From: Sediminibacterium goheungense | GTDB lineage: Bacteria; Bacteroidota; Bacteroidia; Chitinophagales; Chitinophagaceae | Reading direction: 5' to 3' | DNA length: 64,000 bases | Assembly (NCBI RefSeq): GCF_004361915.1 | Contig: NZ_SNWP01000012.1 | Coordinates: forward strand, 186,001-250,000 | Part shown: positions 1-9,220 of the stretch, piece after piece | Numbering within the stretch: position 1 is the stretch's first letter | Layout of the letters: every line of letters starts with the position of its first letter | Made by a program: the position numbers and the translations under genes | The notes under the pieces: generated by a model | What the model was told of the DNA's origin: nothing | Database searches by the model: none | The model's input: only the letters and a program-made list of their open reading frames with translations

Positions 1-292
1 TCAAACCGATCACCAATCCATAGGGTACACCAAAACTTGGCGGACATTCACTGGCATCTACAATACCCAGACGACCACTGGTACCTGCGCCAATATAAAA
101 AAGACGGCCACCTGCGAGCATTTTATCGGCGATGGCAGCTACCAGTTTTTCAATCTGAGGAATAGCTTTCTCCACAGCAGCCGGTACCATTTTATCTTCG
201 TTGTTAATATTCAGCAGCAGATCCTGGATCGACATTTTTTCCAGGTGCCTGTAAGTGGAAGGTTGTTCCGTTACTTTAATAAACTCAGCCAT
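1..292 (-). CDS. murQ: N-acetylmuramic acid 6-phosphate etherase (N-terminal part, cut by window edge)
   Basis: Cytoplasmic lyase that removes the D-lactyl ether from MurNAc-6-phosphate to give GlcNAc-6-phosphate during peptidoglycan recycling. The first 97 residues are visible, read from the ATG at 292. They carry the SIS-fold phosphosugar-binding signature [15 protein letters not shown] at residues 71-85, which is diagnostic for MurQ. The gene lies 9 bases downstream of the kinase at 302-1144 on the same strand, so the two are probably co-transcribed. The C-terminal two thirds lie outside the window. Confidence 0.93.
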   Translation of the reverse strand, partial: MAEFIKVTEQPSTYRHLEKMSIQDLLLNINNEDKMVPAAVEKAIPQIEKLVAAIADKMLAGGRLFYIGAGTSGRLGIVDASECPPSFGVPYGLVIGL

Positions 293-301
293 AATGCTTT
301 T

Positions 302-1144
302 TTAGCGGTGATATTCAATTAGTCCCTGCATAGGTGCTTTCAGTACCCTGCCCAGTTCCAGTTCATACGTATTACAAAGGTCCTTTAATACATCTTTGAA
401 ACCAAATGCGATGCTGCCAACAAAATGAATGGGGTGTGTCCAGCTTTCCCGGTATTTATATAAATGGGTAAAGAAGAAATCATTGAGTCCGTCCTCAATA
501 ATATTTTCAATCATATAATGCCCACGGTTCTCCGCCAGAAAAATGGCGAAAGAAGCGAGATACCTGTTGGCCAATGGTTTTTTGTACACGTTTTCCAGTA
601 TTTCCATCGGTGTGGTCTGGAACCTTTTTTCAAAACGTGCTTTCAGTTCTTCATCGTAAGTGTTGTATAGATAATATTGGATCACTTTTTTTCCAAGATA
701 AGCGCCACTACCTTCATCGCCGAGTACATAACCAAGACCCGGACTGTTTTTTACCATCTTTTTACCGTTGAAAAAACAGGAGTTGGCACCAGTGCCTAAA
801 ATGCAGGCAACACCTTTGCCCTTGCCACAAAGTGCACGGGCTGCGGCAAGCAGGTCGTTCTGTACCTCCGTTTTAGCGCCGGGGAAAAGTTTTTTAAGCA
901 CCGACTTAACCACCGTTACATTTTTGGGGTTGGCAAGACCGGTTCCGTAAAAAAATACCTCCTTGACCTGAAATTTCCTGAGTTTGGGCAGGAGTTCTTT
1001 TTCCAGCAGTTCCAGAATCTGTGCACCTGTAAGAAAATAAGGGCTGATGCCCTGCGTAATAATGGTTTTCGCTTTTTTACCATTATCCAATACACACCAT
1101 TCACATTTTGTGGCACCACTATCAGCGATTAATCTTACAGGCAT
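302..1144 (-). CDS. BadF/BadG/BcrA/BcrD-type ATPase, N-acetylglucosamine-kinase-like
   Basis: Sugar kinase of the ASKHA fold, about 280 residues. The phosphate-1 loop DSGATK is at residues 8-13, GTGANS at 117-122, and LGDEGSGAYLG near 141-151 matches the glucosamine/N-acetylglucosamine kinase branch. An upstream in-frame GTG at 1180 would add 12 residues before the conserved start, so the ATG at 1144 is preferred. Being directly upstream of murQ, it probably phosphorylates an amino sugar released in wall recycling. Whether the substrate is GlcNAc, MurNAc or anhydro-MurNAc cannot be read from the sequence. Confidence 0.85.
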   Translation of the reverse strand: MPVRLIADSGATKCEWCVLDNGKKAKTIITQGISPYFLTGAQILELLEKELLPKLRKFQVKEVFFYGTGLANPKNVTVVKSVLKKLFPGAKTEVQNDLLAAARALCGKGKGVACILGTGANSCFFNGKKMVKNSPGLGYVLGDEGSGAYLGKKVIQYYLYNTYDEELKARFEKRFQTTPMEILENVYKKPLANRYLASFAIFLAENRGHYMIENIIEDGLNDFFFTHLYKYRESWTHPIHFVGSIAFGFKDVLKDLCNTYELELGRVLKAPMQGLIEYHR

Positions 1145-1302
1145 AGAATCAATTTGAGACCGGAAAATACAAGAAGTCACGAAGTACGAAAATTTTAATG
1201 AGAAAACAGTCCCTTTTATCGAATCATTCTATTACTAATGCCTGTTAGCCATTCATCCTGAACAAAAAAAGAACTTCATGCCGAAATTCAGATATTTGCA
1301 CA

Positions 1303-2892
1303 ATGGGAAATAATAAGTTAAAGGTTTGGTTGCCCCTTCTTTTTGCATTGGTAATGGTATTGGGTATGGTGATAGGCTACCAGTTGAGAGATAAAACACA
1401 GGGTAGCCGTTTTCTCAGTATCAATAAAAGAAGCGCCTTACAGGAACTGGTGGAACTGATCAGGAGTAAATATGTGGATCCTGTTCAGGTAGACAGCCTT
1501 ACACAGGTGGCTGCAGATGAATTATTGTCGAAACTAGATCCGCACTCTGTTTATATTCCAGCCAGGGACCTGATGGAAGTGAATGAAGAACTGATGGGCA
1601 ATTTTCAGGGGATCGGTGTGGAATTTCAATTATTCAGTGATACAGTGAATGTGGTTACGGTAATGAAGGGAGGCCCTTCGGAAAAAGCGGGGATACAGGT
1701 AGGAGACAGGTTTATAAAAGTAGATGATAGTATAACGATTGCTGGTGTGAAAATAAAACCCGACAGGGTGAGGTCTTTGCTGCGCGGTCCTGCCGACTCT
1801 AAAGTACAGGTTACCTTACTGAGGGGTGGGGAAGAGAAGAAAGTGATGATTCAGCGAGGCACCATCCCTGTTCCAACCGTGGATGTTTCTTACATGATTG
1901 AACCCGGGAAAGGATTTATCCGCATTAATCGTTTTGGGGAACCTACCTATGAAGAGTTTATGCAGCAGCTTGAAAAATTGCAGGCCCAGGGCATGAAAGA
2001 ATTGATTCTTGACCTCAGAGGAAACGGTGGAGGATTGTTAAAAGAAGCGACTGATATAGCGGATGAATTTCTCGATGGCGATAAACTGATTGTTTATACC
2101 GAGGGCGAACATATGCCAAAGATGGAATACCGCTGCAAGCGCGACGGCTTATTCGAAAAAGGTAAGTTGGTGGTATTGGTAGATGAAACTTCCGCTTCTG
2201 CCAGTGAAGTGCTGAGTGGAGCTTTGCAGGATTGGGACAGGGCCACCATCATTGGCCGCCGTTCTTTTGGTAAGGGTTTGGTACAACAACAGTTTCAACT
2301 CTCTGATGGTAGTGCTGTACGTTTAACCATTGCCAGGTATTTTACTCCGTTGGGCAGAAATATCCAGAAACCATACAGCAATGGTAAGGCAAAGTATGAA
2401 GAAGAACTGGTGAGCCGTTTTCACAATGGTGAACTGGTAAAAGCCGATACTGTAAAACCGGTAGGTAAATCTTATAAAACACCTGGTGGTAGAATGGTGT
2501 ACGGCGGTGGCGGTATTACACCGGATGTATTTGTGGCCTATGATACCACAAAGCTTGATTCCACACTCACTGCCATGTATTACAAGAACACGATGAACAA
2601 TTTTGTATATCGTTTATACCTGAATCAATTATCAAAATTCAGGACCTACAAAACACCTGAACAGTTGTATAAGGAATTTTCGCCCGGCGAAGCTGAATGG
2701 CAGCAACTGGTATCTTTTGCTGCAAAAGACAGTATCAGGCTGGCAAGTGCCTCAGGAAAAGACAAGAACTTTTTATTGCAAAACGTGCAATTGATGATGG
2801 CCCGCCAGATATGGCGCACACAGGGTTATTATGAAGTACAGAATAAAACGGATAAAACAGTATTGAAGGCATTGGAAATGCTTAAGCAATAA
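1303..2892 (+). CDS. S41 family C-terminal processing peptidase
   Basis: Membrane-anchored periplasmic serine protease of the CtpA/Prc type, 529 residues. An N-terminal hydrophobic anchor spans about residues 8-26, a PDZ domain about 95-180, and the S41 core follows. The Ser-Lys dyad is visible: SASASE at 297-302 (likely nucleophile Ser299) and SFGKG with Lys324, the 25-residue spacing of the Prc family. The C-terminal 130 residues are less conserved. Such enzymes trim or degrade envelope proteins from the C-terminus. It is divergent from the murQ pair and followed 48 bases later by the DUF2490 gene. Confidence 0.92.
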   Translation: MGNNKLKVWLPLLFALVMVLGMVIGYQLRDKTQGSRFLSINKRSALQELVELIRSKYVDPVQVDSLTQVAADELLSKLDPHSVYIPARDLMEVNEELMGNFQGIGVEFQLFSDTVNVVTVMKGGPSEKAGIQVGDRFIKVDDSITIAGVKIKPDRVRSLLRGPADSKVQVTLLRGGEEKKVMIQRGTIPVPTVDVSYMIEPGKGFIRINRFGEPTYEEFMQQLEKLQAQGMKELILDLRGNGGGLLKEATDIADEFLDGDKLIVYTEGEHMPKMEYRCKRDGLFEKGKLVVLVDETSASASEVLSGALQDWDRATIIGRRSFGKGLVQQQFQLSDGSAVRLTIARYFTPLGRNIQKPYSNGKAKYEEELVSRFHNGELVKADTVKPVGKSYKTPGGRMVYGGGGITPDVFVAYDTTKLDSTLTAMYYKNTMNNFVYRLYLNQLSKFRTYKTPEQLYKEFSPGEAEWQQLVSFAAKDSIRLASASGKDKNFLLQNVQLMMARQIWRTQGYYEVQNKTDKTVLKALEMLKQ

Positions 2893-2940
2893 GATAATTT
2901 TAGCATCACACATTTCATCTCATAGCTATAATAAGTTTTC

Positions 2941-3693
2941 ATGAAGCGGAAATATTTGCTGGTACTGGTTGTTTTTCTGTTGGGCAATGGATTTGCATGG
3001 GCGCAGCCTAAGAATACATCGCATGCATCGCAGGTATGGCTGGCTTATTTTAACCAGACCCGGCTCAGTAATAAATGGGGGCTTTGGGGCGATTTTCAAC
3101 TACGTACAAGAGAAGATCTGGTGGTTGATCTTTCAACGGGTATCGCAAGGGTAGGACTTACTTATTTCGTGGACGATAATGTAAGGCTTACGCTGGGCTA
3201 TGGTTTCATTAATCATTATCCTGCCAATGATAATATTACCATATCACAGCCCGAGCACAGGCCATGGCAGCAGGTACAATGGTTTACAAAGAATAAACGA
3301 ACCAGACTTATGCAGTATATACGTCTTGAGGAAAGATACAGAAAGCGTTATTTGAATAATAATACACTGTCTGATAGCTATGCTTTTAATTTCAGGGTTC
3401 GGTATAATATTCTTTACCAGGTACCCTTGCATCCGGCCGGACTGATTCCCAAGAAACTATCGGCGCTATTTAATGATGAACTGCATATTAATTTCGGAAA
3501 AGAGATTGTGAACAATTATTTCGATCAGAACCGGCTTTTTTTGGGTTTCAACTATGCTTTTGATGCCAATAATAACCTTCAGTTTGGCTACCTGAATACT
3601 TTTATACAAACGGCTGCCGGAAACCAGTACCGAAATATCAATGCCTTACGGGTAGCCTATTTACAGAACCTTGATTTCAGAACGAATAAATAA
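2941..3693 (+). CDS. DUF2490 domain-containing protein, probable outer-membrane beta-barrel
   Basis: 250 residues with a cleavable signal peptide (MKRKYLLVLVVFLLGNGFAWA). The body alternates aromatic and polar residues, as in outer-membrane beta strands (for example RLTLGYGFINHY, LQFGYLNTFIQ). WLAYFNQTRLSNKWGLWGDFQ at the mature N-terminus is typical of DUF2490. Function is unknown; family members are predicted barrels. It follows the S41 protease by 48 bases and converges on the M43 protease gene with a 13-base gap. Confidence 0.8.
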   Translation: MKRKYLLVLVVFLLGNGFAWAQPKNTSHASQVWLAYFNQTRLSNKWGLWGDFQLRTREDLVVDLSTGIARVGLTYFVDDNVRLTLGYGFINHYPANDNITISQPEHRPWQQVQWFTKNKRTRLMQYIRLEERYRKRYLNNNTLSDSYAFNFRVRYNILYQVPLHPAGLIPKKLSALFNDELHINFGKEIVNNYFDQNRLFLGFNYAFDANNNLQFGYLNTFIQTAAGNQYRNINALRVAYLQNLDFRTNK

Positions 3694-3706
3694 TTTTTTT
3701 GGGTAT

Positions 3707-6700
3707 TTATCTGAGTAGTACCAAAGTACCGGCTTGTTGCTTTTCCTGTCCGGTAGCTGTTTTGTAAGTAATCTTATAAACATAAGTGCCTGGGGGTTGT
3801 GCCTGTCCGGCCAATGTGCCATCCCATCCTTTGGCGATTGTTGTGGATTCAAATACCAGCATACCCCACCGGTTCCAAATCTGCATCCGGTAACCCGGTA
3901 AGGGAACCGGAACCATGGCCTGAAATACATCATTCTTTCCATCACCATTGGGTGTAAATGCATTGGGCACCATGATTTCAACACAAAAAGTATGGGTAAT
4001 CGTTATCTGATCGGTTCCATAACAACCATTTCTGTCGCGTACTTCTAAAGTATAGGTGCCGGGTTGCGACAAGCCATGTGGATTTTGTGTACTTCCATCA
4101 CTCCAGTTATAATTGGTATAACTGGGCAAATCAATCATCAGCGTGCCGGTACTACAGATAACGGTATCTTTTGGCAGAAACTGATAAGGGGTATCAATCA
4201 TAAATAAATCAGTAACCACTACAGAATCGCAACCCAGATAGGTTTTCAAAGAATCGGTATAAGTACCTCTGTTTTTTTGCCATGCACCAGCCAATAAAAC
4301 AGAGTCGCCTCTGCAAATTGCCAGTTGTCGGCTGGTAAATTTAACAGGGTTCACCGTCAGGTTGAGAATGCGTACACTATCGCAACTGCTTACACCGGTA
4401 AATACATCTGTATAAGTACCTGTGGTATTATAGCCCATATAACTGTTATTGGCACAGATGGTAATATTTACAGTAGTCGCAGGTGGTTGGTAATTATAAA
4501 TGCCGATATTGTTGGAGGAATCTTTTTCTTCAAAAGATCTGTTGGCAGGTATGATCCGGATATGGTTGCCATTATCATTTACTGAAGCATAAATGGTGCC
4601 TGTACCAATATGTTTGATGGATCGGGTGAAGGTTTGCGATTGTGCAAATAAAGTATCAGGAAGTATAAAGACAGGTCCCAGTATAACAGCTGTATCGGTA
4701 AGCGGGTTGCCTTTGTAAAAACTAACCTGCAGGTTTTTAGGTAATACGCCTTTTCGGTAACTGTTGGTGATGGTAAAGTTTACAGATAGACTATCTTTCG
4801 ATAAACAGTTGGCATTGTTCATTATAACCGTGTAATCATTTACAGGCGGTACTTTGATGGTTATAAAAGTCGTATCAAAGCATTGGTACTGGCTTCTCAC
4901 TGCGAGTCGCTTGGTTCGTGTAGAATCTGCTACTAAATAAGGAGAGGGGCAGGTGGTACAATTCAACTGTTTGGCATCGCTCCAGGTATAGGTTGAAGTA
5001 AAGCTGGGATCAGGGAAAGTACCTCCACGGATAAATAAGGTATCCTTTGGTTCCATGGTTGTGTCAATTGGCGATACCACTGCTCTGAAGCGGATATTGT
5101 TTACACGCAAAACATTATTGGTATAATTCAATTCTTTCAATAAGGTATTGGGTAAGCTGATAGGCAGCGAAGTGCCGGTATCGCCCACTACGGCGTATAG
5201 ACTATCAATTTGTCGGTAACCTATATCGAGGATATGCGTATAGTAAACACCACAGCACCTGCCTTTGATACTATCGGGAACAATAAAAGTAGTATCGATT
5301 TTTTTGGCACCCGGTAAAGTGGGGTTGCGATCATAAAAGCTAACCGGGGTTTTGGGAGCAATGGGTTTAAAACCACTGTTACAGATAATGAATTCTAAAC
5401 GTACTTTGGTTTCCTGAAAACAATTTGCCCTGCTCACAAATAAATAAGCTTCTGAAGTGGGGTCCAGTACATTGATGCCCAATACGTTCGTAGTATCCGA
5501 ACAGGAGCCATTGGTAGCAACCAGTCTCACATAATGAGCTACTGATTCCTGAAAAACATAACGCAGGTTGGTAGCAGAAGATACTTCCTGCTCGTTCTGG
5601 TTATTATCATTTCGCATCAGCCACTTGTAAGTGGTGGCATTAAGGGATTGATTGGTAAACAGAATACTATCCAGTAAAATGCCGGCTTTTGATGCAATAC
5701 TTTTTTTATCGCTGTAAAAGCGGGCAATCACACCACATCCAACAATTACTTCATCGCGGTAAGAAGCAAAACAGGTGCCTCCATTAAAAGCTTTCAGTGT
5801 AACAATAAATTTACCCTGTGTAGTAAATGTATAGGTGAAATCAGTTGTAGTGGCTACTGGCACATTGTCTATGAACCATTGATAGGAACTTGCACCGGTA
5901 GAAGTATTGGTAAAACTGATAAGATCACCTGTTTTGGGAACACTGATATTTCTGGTAAAACTTGCTGCTATATTATCACTGCAGGGTTTATTGCATTTGT
6001 ATTCCAGTAATCCGGTTCGCTGTGTATTGATCGCAGCACGCATACGCAGTGCCTGACCAAGTGTAAACTGATTGGCGCAGCCACTGTTCCCATAATCCAT
6101 AAAGTTTAGTCCGAAGTCAGTAGTATCTCTGGGGAAAAACCCATTGGAATAATTCGATAGCGTATCTGTACTGCAGGAATTAACGCCACTAGGGCTGCTG
6201 CATGCATTGGGATTAAAAGGGAAGCCATCGGGTGGGGTATCGCAAACCCTGTCGCCCTCTGTTTCACAATTGTTATTGGTGCAGGAACCTTCAAACGTAT
6301 GGTATAGTCCAAGATAATGCCCCATTTCATGGGCAAATAAAGTGCCGAAACCTGTGATGACAATGCCGTCTGAAACACCGCCACCCGGAGGCATCGTAGC
6401 ATATCCACCCGCATTCAGCCGGGTCCAGGTATCGCAGGAAAATTCGGCACTGATTTCTCCAATGATATTATTCACCAACCATACATTGATATAACGTTGC
6501 GGATCCCACTGGGCCAGTCTTTTCAGGCGGTCATCTTCCGTATACATGTTCAGATTATCACCATAAGTTGATACCACCCGATTAATACCATTGGTGATGC
6601 CGCCGTCAGGGGCTTTCTGCGCCAGACAAAAACGAATTTTTGTATCTGCACCTGTACTGCCCACATAGGCGCCTGTTTTTCCAAAAGCATCATTCAGGTC

Positions 6701-7036
6701 CTTAATGGCGTTCTGAATAGTGGCATCAGAAATACTGTAAGGATTTTGATTGATAATGTGAAATACTACAGGTAAGGTAATAATGGTATCAATCGTATTT
6801 GATTTTTTGATCTGAATATCATGATTCATTTTCATTTCCTGAACACGGAACATGCTGGAGCTTCTTTGTATAGACATCAGTTGATCGAAACTACAGAGAA
6901 CGGTAGCAGGAGGATTGTTGGGATTAAAAGGTTGGTTCGGTTTGATGGCATTGTTTTGTTGAGCCTTTACCCAGGTAAAACCAAAAGTGGTGAACAATAC
7001 AAAAAAAAGGATATGGATATGCTTACAATGCTTCAT
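3707..7036 (-). CDS. Secreted M43 (pappalysin/cytophagalysin-type) metalloprotease with T9SS type B sorting domain
   Basis: 1109 residues from the ATG at 7036; the codon before it is TTG, so it is not the preferred start. A signal peptide covers about residues 1-26. The zinc site HEMGHYLGLYH is at 236-246 and the Met-turn NFMDYG near 311-316, which define M43. A PKD-like domain follows near 365-430, then several beta-rich repeats. The last ~95 residues (AFTPNGDGKNDVF, IWNRWGMLVF, GWDG) form the gliding-motility-associated C-terminal domain used by type IX secretion. It is therefore predicted to be exported and surface-bound or released. Repeated Cys pairs fit an extracellular protein. Confidence 0.93.
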   Translation of the reverse strand: MKHCKHIHILFFVLFTTFGFTWVKAQQNNAIKPNQPFNPNNPPATVLCSFDQLMSIQRSSSMFRVQEMKMNHDIQIKKSNTIDTIITLPVVFHIINQNPYSISDATIQNAIKDLNDAFGKTGAYVGSTGADTKIRFCLAQKAPDGGITNGINRVVSTYGDNLNMYTEDDRLKRLAQWDPQRYINVWLVNNIIGEISAEFSCDTWTRLNAGGYATMPPGGGVSDGIVITGFGTLFAHEMGHYLGLYHTFEGSCTNNNCETEGDRVCDTPPDGFPFNPNACSSPSGVNSCSTDTLSNYSNGFFPRDTTDFGLNFMDYGNSGCANQFTLGQALRMRAAINTQRTGLLEYKCNKPCSDNIAASFTRNISVPKTGDLISFTNTSTGASSYQWFIDNVPVATTTDFTYTFTTQGKFIVTLKAFNGGTCFASYRDEVIVGCGVIARFYSDKKSIASKAGILLDSILFTNQSLNATTYKWLMRNDNNQNEQEVSSATNLRYVFQESVAHYVRLVATNGSCSDTTNVLGINVLDPTSEAYLFVSRANCFQETKVRLEFIICNSGFKPIAPKTPVSFYDRNPTLPGAKKIDTTFIVPDSIKGRCCGVYYTHILDIGYRQIDSLYAVVGDTGTSLPISLPNTLLKELNYTNNVLRVNNIRFRAVVSPIDTTMEPKDTLFIRGGTFPDPSFTSTYTWSDAKQLNCTTCPSPYLVADSTRTKRLAVRSQYQCFDTTFITIKVPPVNDYTVIMNNANCLSKDSLSVNFTITNSYRKGVLPKNLQVSFYKGNPLTDTAVILGPVFILPDTLFAQSQTFTRSIKHIGTGTIYASVNDNGNHIRIIPANRSFEEKDSSNNIGIYNYQPPATTVNITICANNSYMGYNTTGTYTDVFTGVSSCDSVRILNLTVNPVKFTSRQLAICRGDSVLLAGAWQKNRGTYTDSLKTYLGCDSVVVTDLFMIDTPYQFLPKDTVICSTGTLMIDLPSYTNYNWSDGSTQNPHGLSQPGTYTLEVRDRNGCYGTDQITITHTFCVEIMVPNAFTPNGDGKNDVFQAMVPVPLPGYRMQIWNRWGMLVFESTTIAKGWDGTLAGQAQPPGTYVYKITYKTATGQEKQQAGTLVLLR

Positions 7037-7204
7037 CAAAAAATCGTTAACGCAGATATTGTTTAAATCTAAGATACAAGATGTAGGGAAAGCGTGGCTT
7101 GTGAAAATATATCTCCAAAGAGAAGTATGTGGACAAAATGAAAGCTTTGGTACACATATAATGAGTTGAATGTGAGTAAATCGTATAAAAAAGAAGCATA
7201 AAAA

Positions 7205-7235
7205 TTTGGCGGTATTTTTATTTCACCTATTTTTG
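7205..7235 (+). promoter_or_regulatory. Bacteroidota sigma-ABfr promoter for tRNA-Lys
   Basis: The -33 box TTTG (7205-7208) and -7 box TATTTTTG (7228-7235) are separated by exactly 19 bases. This is a near-perfect match to the Bacteroidota housekeeping consensus TTTG-N19-TAnnTTTG. The tRNA-Lys 5' end lies 49 bases downstream. Confidence 0.75.
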
Positions 7236-7283
7236 CACTCCCAAAACGAGATATAGCGATATAAATCGTTGATTAAAGGGTAA

Positions 7284-7356
7284 GATTCCGTAGCTCAGTT
7301 GGTAGAGCAATACACTTTTAATGTATGGGTCCTGGGTTCGAGTCCCAGCGGGATCA
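7284..7356 (+). tRNA. tRNA-Lys (anticodon TTT)
   Basis: A full cloverleaf can be folded. The acceptor stem pairs 7284-7290 with 7349-7355. The anticodon stem ATACA/TGTAT encloses loop CTTTTAA with anticodon TTT at 7317-7319. The T arm is CTGGG-TTCGAGT-CCCAG at 7332-7348, and the discriminator base is A at 7356. CCA is not encoded. It has a strong promoter upstream and a terminator hairpin just downstream. Confidence 0.97.
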
Positions 7357-7362
7357 CAAAAG

Positions 7363-7394
7363 AAAGGTTACTACAGAAGTGGTAACCTTTTTTT
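7363..7394 (+). terminator. Rho-independent terminator after tRNA-Lys
   Basis: A 9-bp stem AAAGGTTAC/GTAACCTTT (7363-7371 with 7382-7390) has a 10-base loop and a T run to 7394. It starts 7 bases after the tRNA. Confidence 0.75.
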
Positions 7395-7412
7395 ATGCCC
7401 AATTGCCATGCT

Positions 7413-7481
7413 GATTCTGCAATTGGTGAGAGCATCCCGATTTTATCGGGAGGGTCCTGGGTTCGAGTCCTAGCGGGATCA
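7413..7481 (+). pseudogene. Degenerate tRNA-Lys-like sequence
   Basis: A decayed copy of the tRNA just upstream. GATTCTG (7413-7419) corresponds to the 5' acceptor strand GATTCCG. The 5' side of the D stem is missing. CAATTGGTGAGAGC matches the D loop. TCCCG-ATTTTAT-CGGGA forms an anticodon-like arm still carrying TTT. The 31 bases at 7452-7482 match the 3' end of the real tRNA (7327-7357) with one mismatch. Without a D stem it is unlikely to be a working tRNA. It could be a pseudogene or a tRNA-like small RNA. Confidence 0.65.
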
Positions 7482-7486
7482 CTTCA

Positions 7487-7516
7487 AAAAGAGGCTGTTT
7501 TCAGCCTCCTTTTTTA
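7487..7516 (+). terminator. Rho-independent terminator after the tRNA-like copy
   Basis: Stem GAGGCTG/CAGCCTC (7491-7497 with 7502-7508) has a TTTT loop, an A-rich 5' flank and a T run at 7510-7515. It ends the tRNA-like unit and insulates the SDR gene. Confidence 0.7.
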
Positions 7517-7534
7517 TTTCGTGGATCGATCCTG

Positions 7535-7542
7535 TATTTTTG
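7535..7542 (+). promoter_or_regulatory. Putative -7 box for the SDR gene
   Basis: TATTTTTG matches the Bacteroidota -7 consensus TAnnTTTG and lies 19 bases before the ATG at 7562. No clear TTTG -33 box is present at the right distance, so this is tentative. Confidence 0.45.
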
Positions 7543-7561
7543 TGATTCAAATCTTTTAAAC

Positions 7562-8368
7562 ATGTCGCAGTTCCTTAACAAAGTAGTAGTCGTAACAGGT
7601 GGTTCAGATGGTATCGGTAAAGCACTCGTCGAAGCTTTTTTGCAACAGGGCGCTAAAGTAGCCACCTGTGGAAGGAATTATGATAAATTATACCAGTTGC
7701 AATCAACACATAGCACGCAACCACTACTTATTCATACGGCAGATGTGAGTAAAGAGCAAGACTGTAAACAATTTATAGATCAGGTGATCAAATCATTTGG
7801 TACCATTGATATACTCATTAATAATGCCGGGGTATCGATGCGTGCATTGGTCGAAGATGTGGAACTGGATACCATCCGTAAAGTTATGGACATTAATTTC
7901 TGGGGAACCGTATGCTGTACTAAATTTGCCCTTCCGCATATCATTAAAAATAAAGGAACCGTTGTGGGTGTATCGTCCATTGCCGGGTATCGCGGACTAC
8001 CAGGCAGAAGTGGTTACTCAGCTTCAAAATTTGCCGTACATGGCTGGCTCGAAGCATTGCGCACCGAATTACTGGACTCAGGCGTTAATGTAATGTGGGT
8101 TTGTCCGGGTTTTACCAGTTCCAATATCCGCAATGCTGCACTCAACAAAGCCGGACAATCGCAGGGCGAATCGCCGATGGATGAAGGTAAAATGATGAGC
8201 TCGGAAGCATGCGCACAACATATTCTGAAAGCCATCGAAAAAAGAAAACGTACCATCGTACTTACTTTCACCGGTAAGGAAACTGTTTTGCTGAATCGTT
8301 TCTTCCCCTCACTTGCCGATAAGCTGGTACGCAAGTTTTTCTTCAAAAACGGTGAGTTGGTGAAATAA
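7562..8368 (+). CDS. SDR family NAD(P)-dependent oxidoreductase
   Basis: Classical short-chain dehydrogenase/reductase, 268 residues. Cofactor loop TGGSDGIG is at 12-19, NNAG at 87-90, catalytic serine in VSSIAG (138-139), and YSASK with Tyr152 and Lys156. The C-terminal residues (LADKLVRKFFFKNGELVK) are basic and hydrophobic, as in membrane-associated dehydrogenases of the DHRS7-like group. The substrate cannot be assigned. It is followed 29 bases later by the SAM-hydroxide-adenosyltransferase-like gene. Confidence 0.93.
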   Translation: MSQFLNKVVVVTGGSDGIGKALVEAFLQQGAKVATCGRNYDKLYQLQSTHSTQPLLIHTADVSKEQDCKQFIDQVIKSFGTIDILINNAGVSMRALVEDVELDTIRKVMDINFWGTVCCTKFALPHIIKNKGTVVGVSSIAGYRGLPGRSGYSASKFAVHGWLEALRTELLDSGVNVMWVCPGFTSSNIRNAALNKAGQSQGESPMDEGKMMSSEACAQHILKAIEKRKRTIVLTFTGKETVLLNRFFPSLADKLVRKFFFKNGELVK

Positions 8369-8397
8369 GAATGACATCCTGACGTTAATTAGGCGGC

Positions 8398-9219
8398 ATG
8401 CCCATAGTAACGTTGACAACTGATATAGGCCAACGCGATTTTCTCGTTGGTGCTATCAAAGGACAGTTCCTGCAACTGGATCCTACAGTGAATATTTGTG
8501 ATATTACCCATTACCTGCCGCAAACCAATTTTCCACAGGCATCCTATATCTGTGCCAATGCCTTTAAACATTATCCGTCTGGTACTTTTCATGTGGTAAT
8601 CGCAAACCTCTATGAATCGCCCCTGAAATACCTGCTGATGGCCAAACATCAACACCAGTATATCATCTGTGCAGATAATGGCTTGCTAACTATGATTACA
8701 GGAGAAAAACCTAAAGAGATAGTATCTATTACTTTAAGTAACGCTCACAACCTGTTGCAAATCACATCTGCTGTGGCAGTTGCTGTGAATACCGTTTCAA
8801 AAACCGGACAGCTAAGTAGTATTGGTCAGATAATTGATACGATCGATGAAAAATACCCGCTACGTCCAACCATCGGTCCCGATTGGATAGAGGGACAGAT
8901 TTTGTTTATTGATCAGTTTGAAAATGTGGTTATCAATATAACAGAAGCGGAATTTAATGAACATCGGAGAGGTAGGGGCTTTAAAATCGTATTTAAACGG
9001 AATGAAGTCATCGAAACCATCAGCACCAGTTATGCATCTGTACCGGAAACGGAAAAACTGGCCTGGTTCAATTCAGCCGGTTATCTTGAAATAGCCCTTC
9101 GAAATGGAAATATGGCCGGACTTTTCGGCTTGCAGGGCTTTAACGAACAACTGCAGAAAACCCCTTCCGTAGATACCAGCTGGTTCTACCAGACCGTGAG
9201 GGTGTTTTTTGAGGGGTGA
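8398..9219 (+). CDS. SAM hydroxide adenosyltransferase (DUF62) family protein
   Basis: 273 residues. The N-terminus TLTTDIGQRDFLVGAIKG and the ICDITHYLPQTNFPQASY segment are typical of the family that hydrolyses S-adenosylmethionine with water/hydroxide to adenosine and methionine, related to fluorinase. CADNGLL near residue 92 matches the PDNGLL loop. The usual DPGVG segment is replaced by VIANLYES, so this is a divergent member and activity should not be assumed. The C-terminal beta-barrel region (DWIEGQILFIDQFENVVINI) is present. A word-like repeat begins directly after its stop codon. Confidence 0.82.
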   Translation: MPIVTLTTDIGQRDFLVGAIKGQFLQLDPTVNICDITHYLPQTNFPQASYICANAFKHYPSGTFHVVIANLYESPLKYLLMAKHQHQYIICADNGLLTMITGEKPKEIVSITLSNAHNLLQITSAVAVAVNTVSKTGQLSSIGQIIDTIDEKYPLRPTIGPDWIEGQILFIDQFENVVINITEAEFNEHRRGRGFKIVFKRNEVIETISTSYASVPETEKLAWFNSAGYLEIALRNGNMAGLFGLQGFNEQLQKTPSVDTSWFYQTVRVFFEG

Positions 9220-9220
9220 G

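Noticed and set aside
7327..7482. Possible integrated island bounded by tRNA 3'-end direct repeats (att sites)
   Set aside because: Only about 95 bases separate the 31-base repeats and they hold a terminator and tRNA remains, with no integrase or cargo. A decayed tandem tRNA explains it better, although a fully excised island cannot be ruled out.
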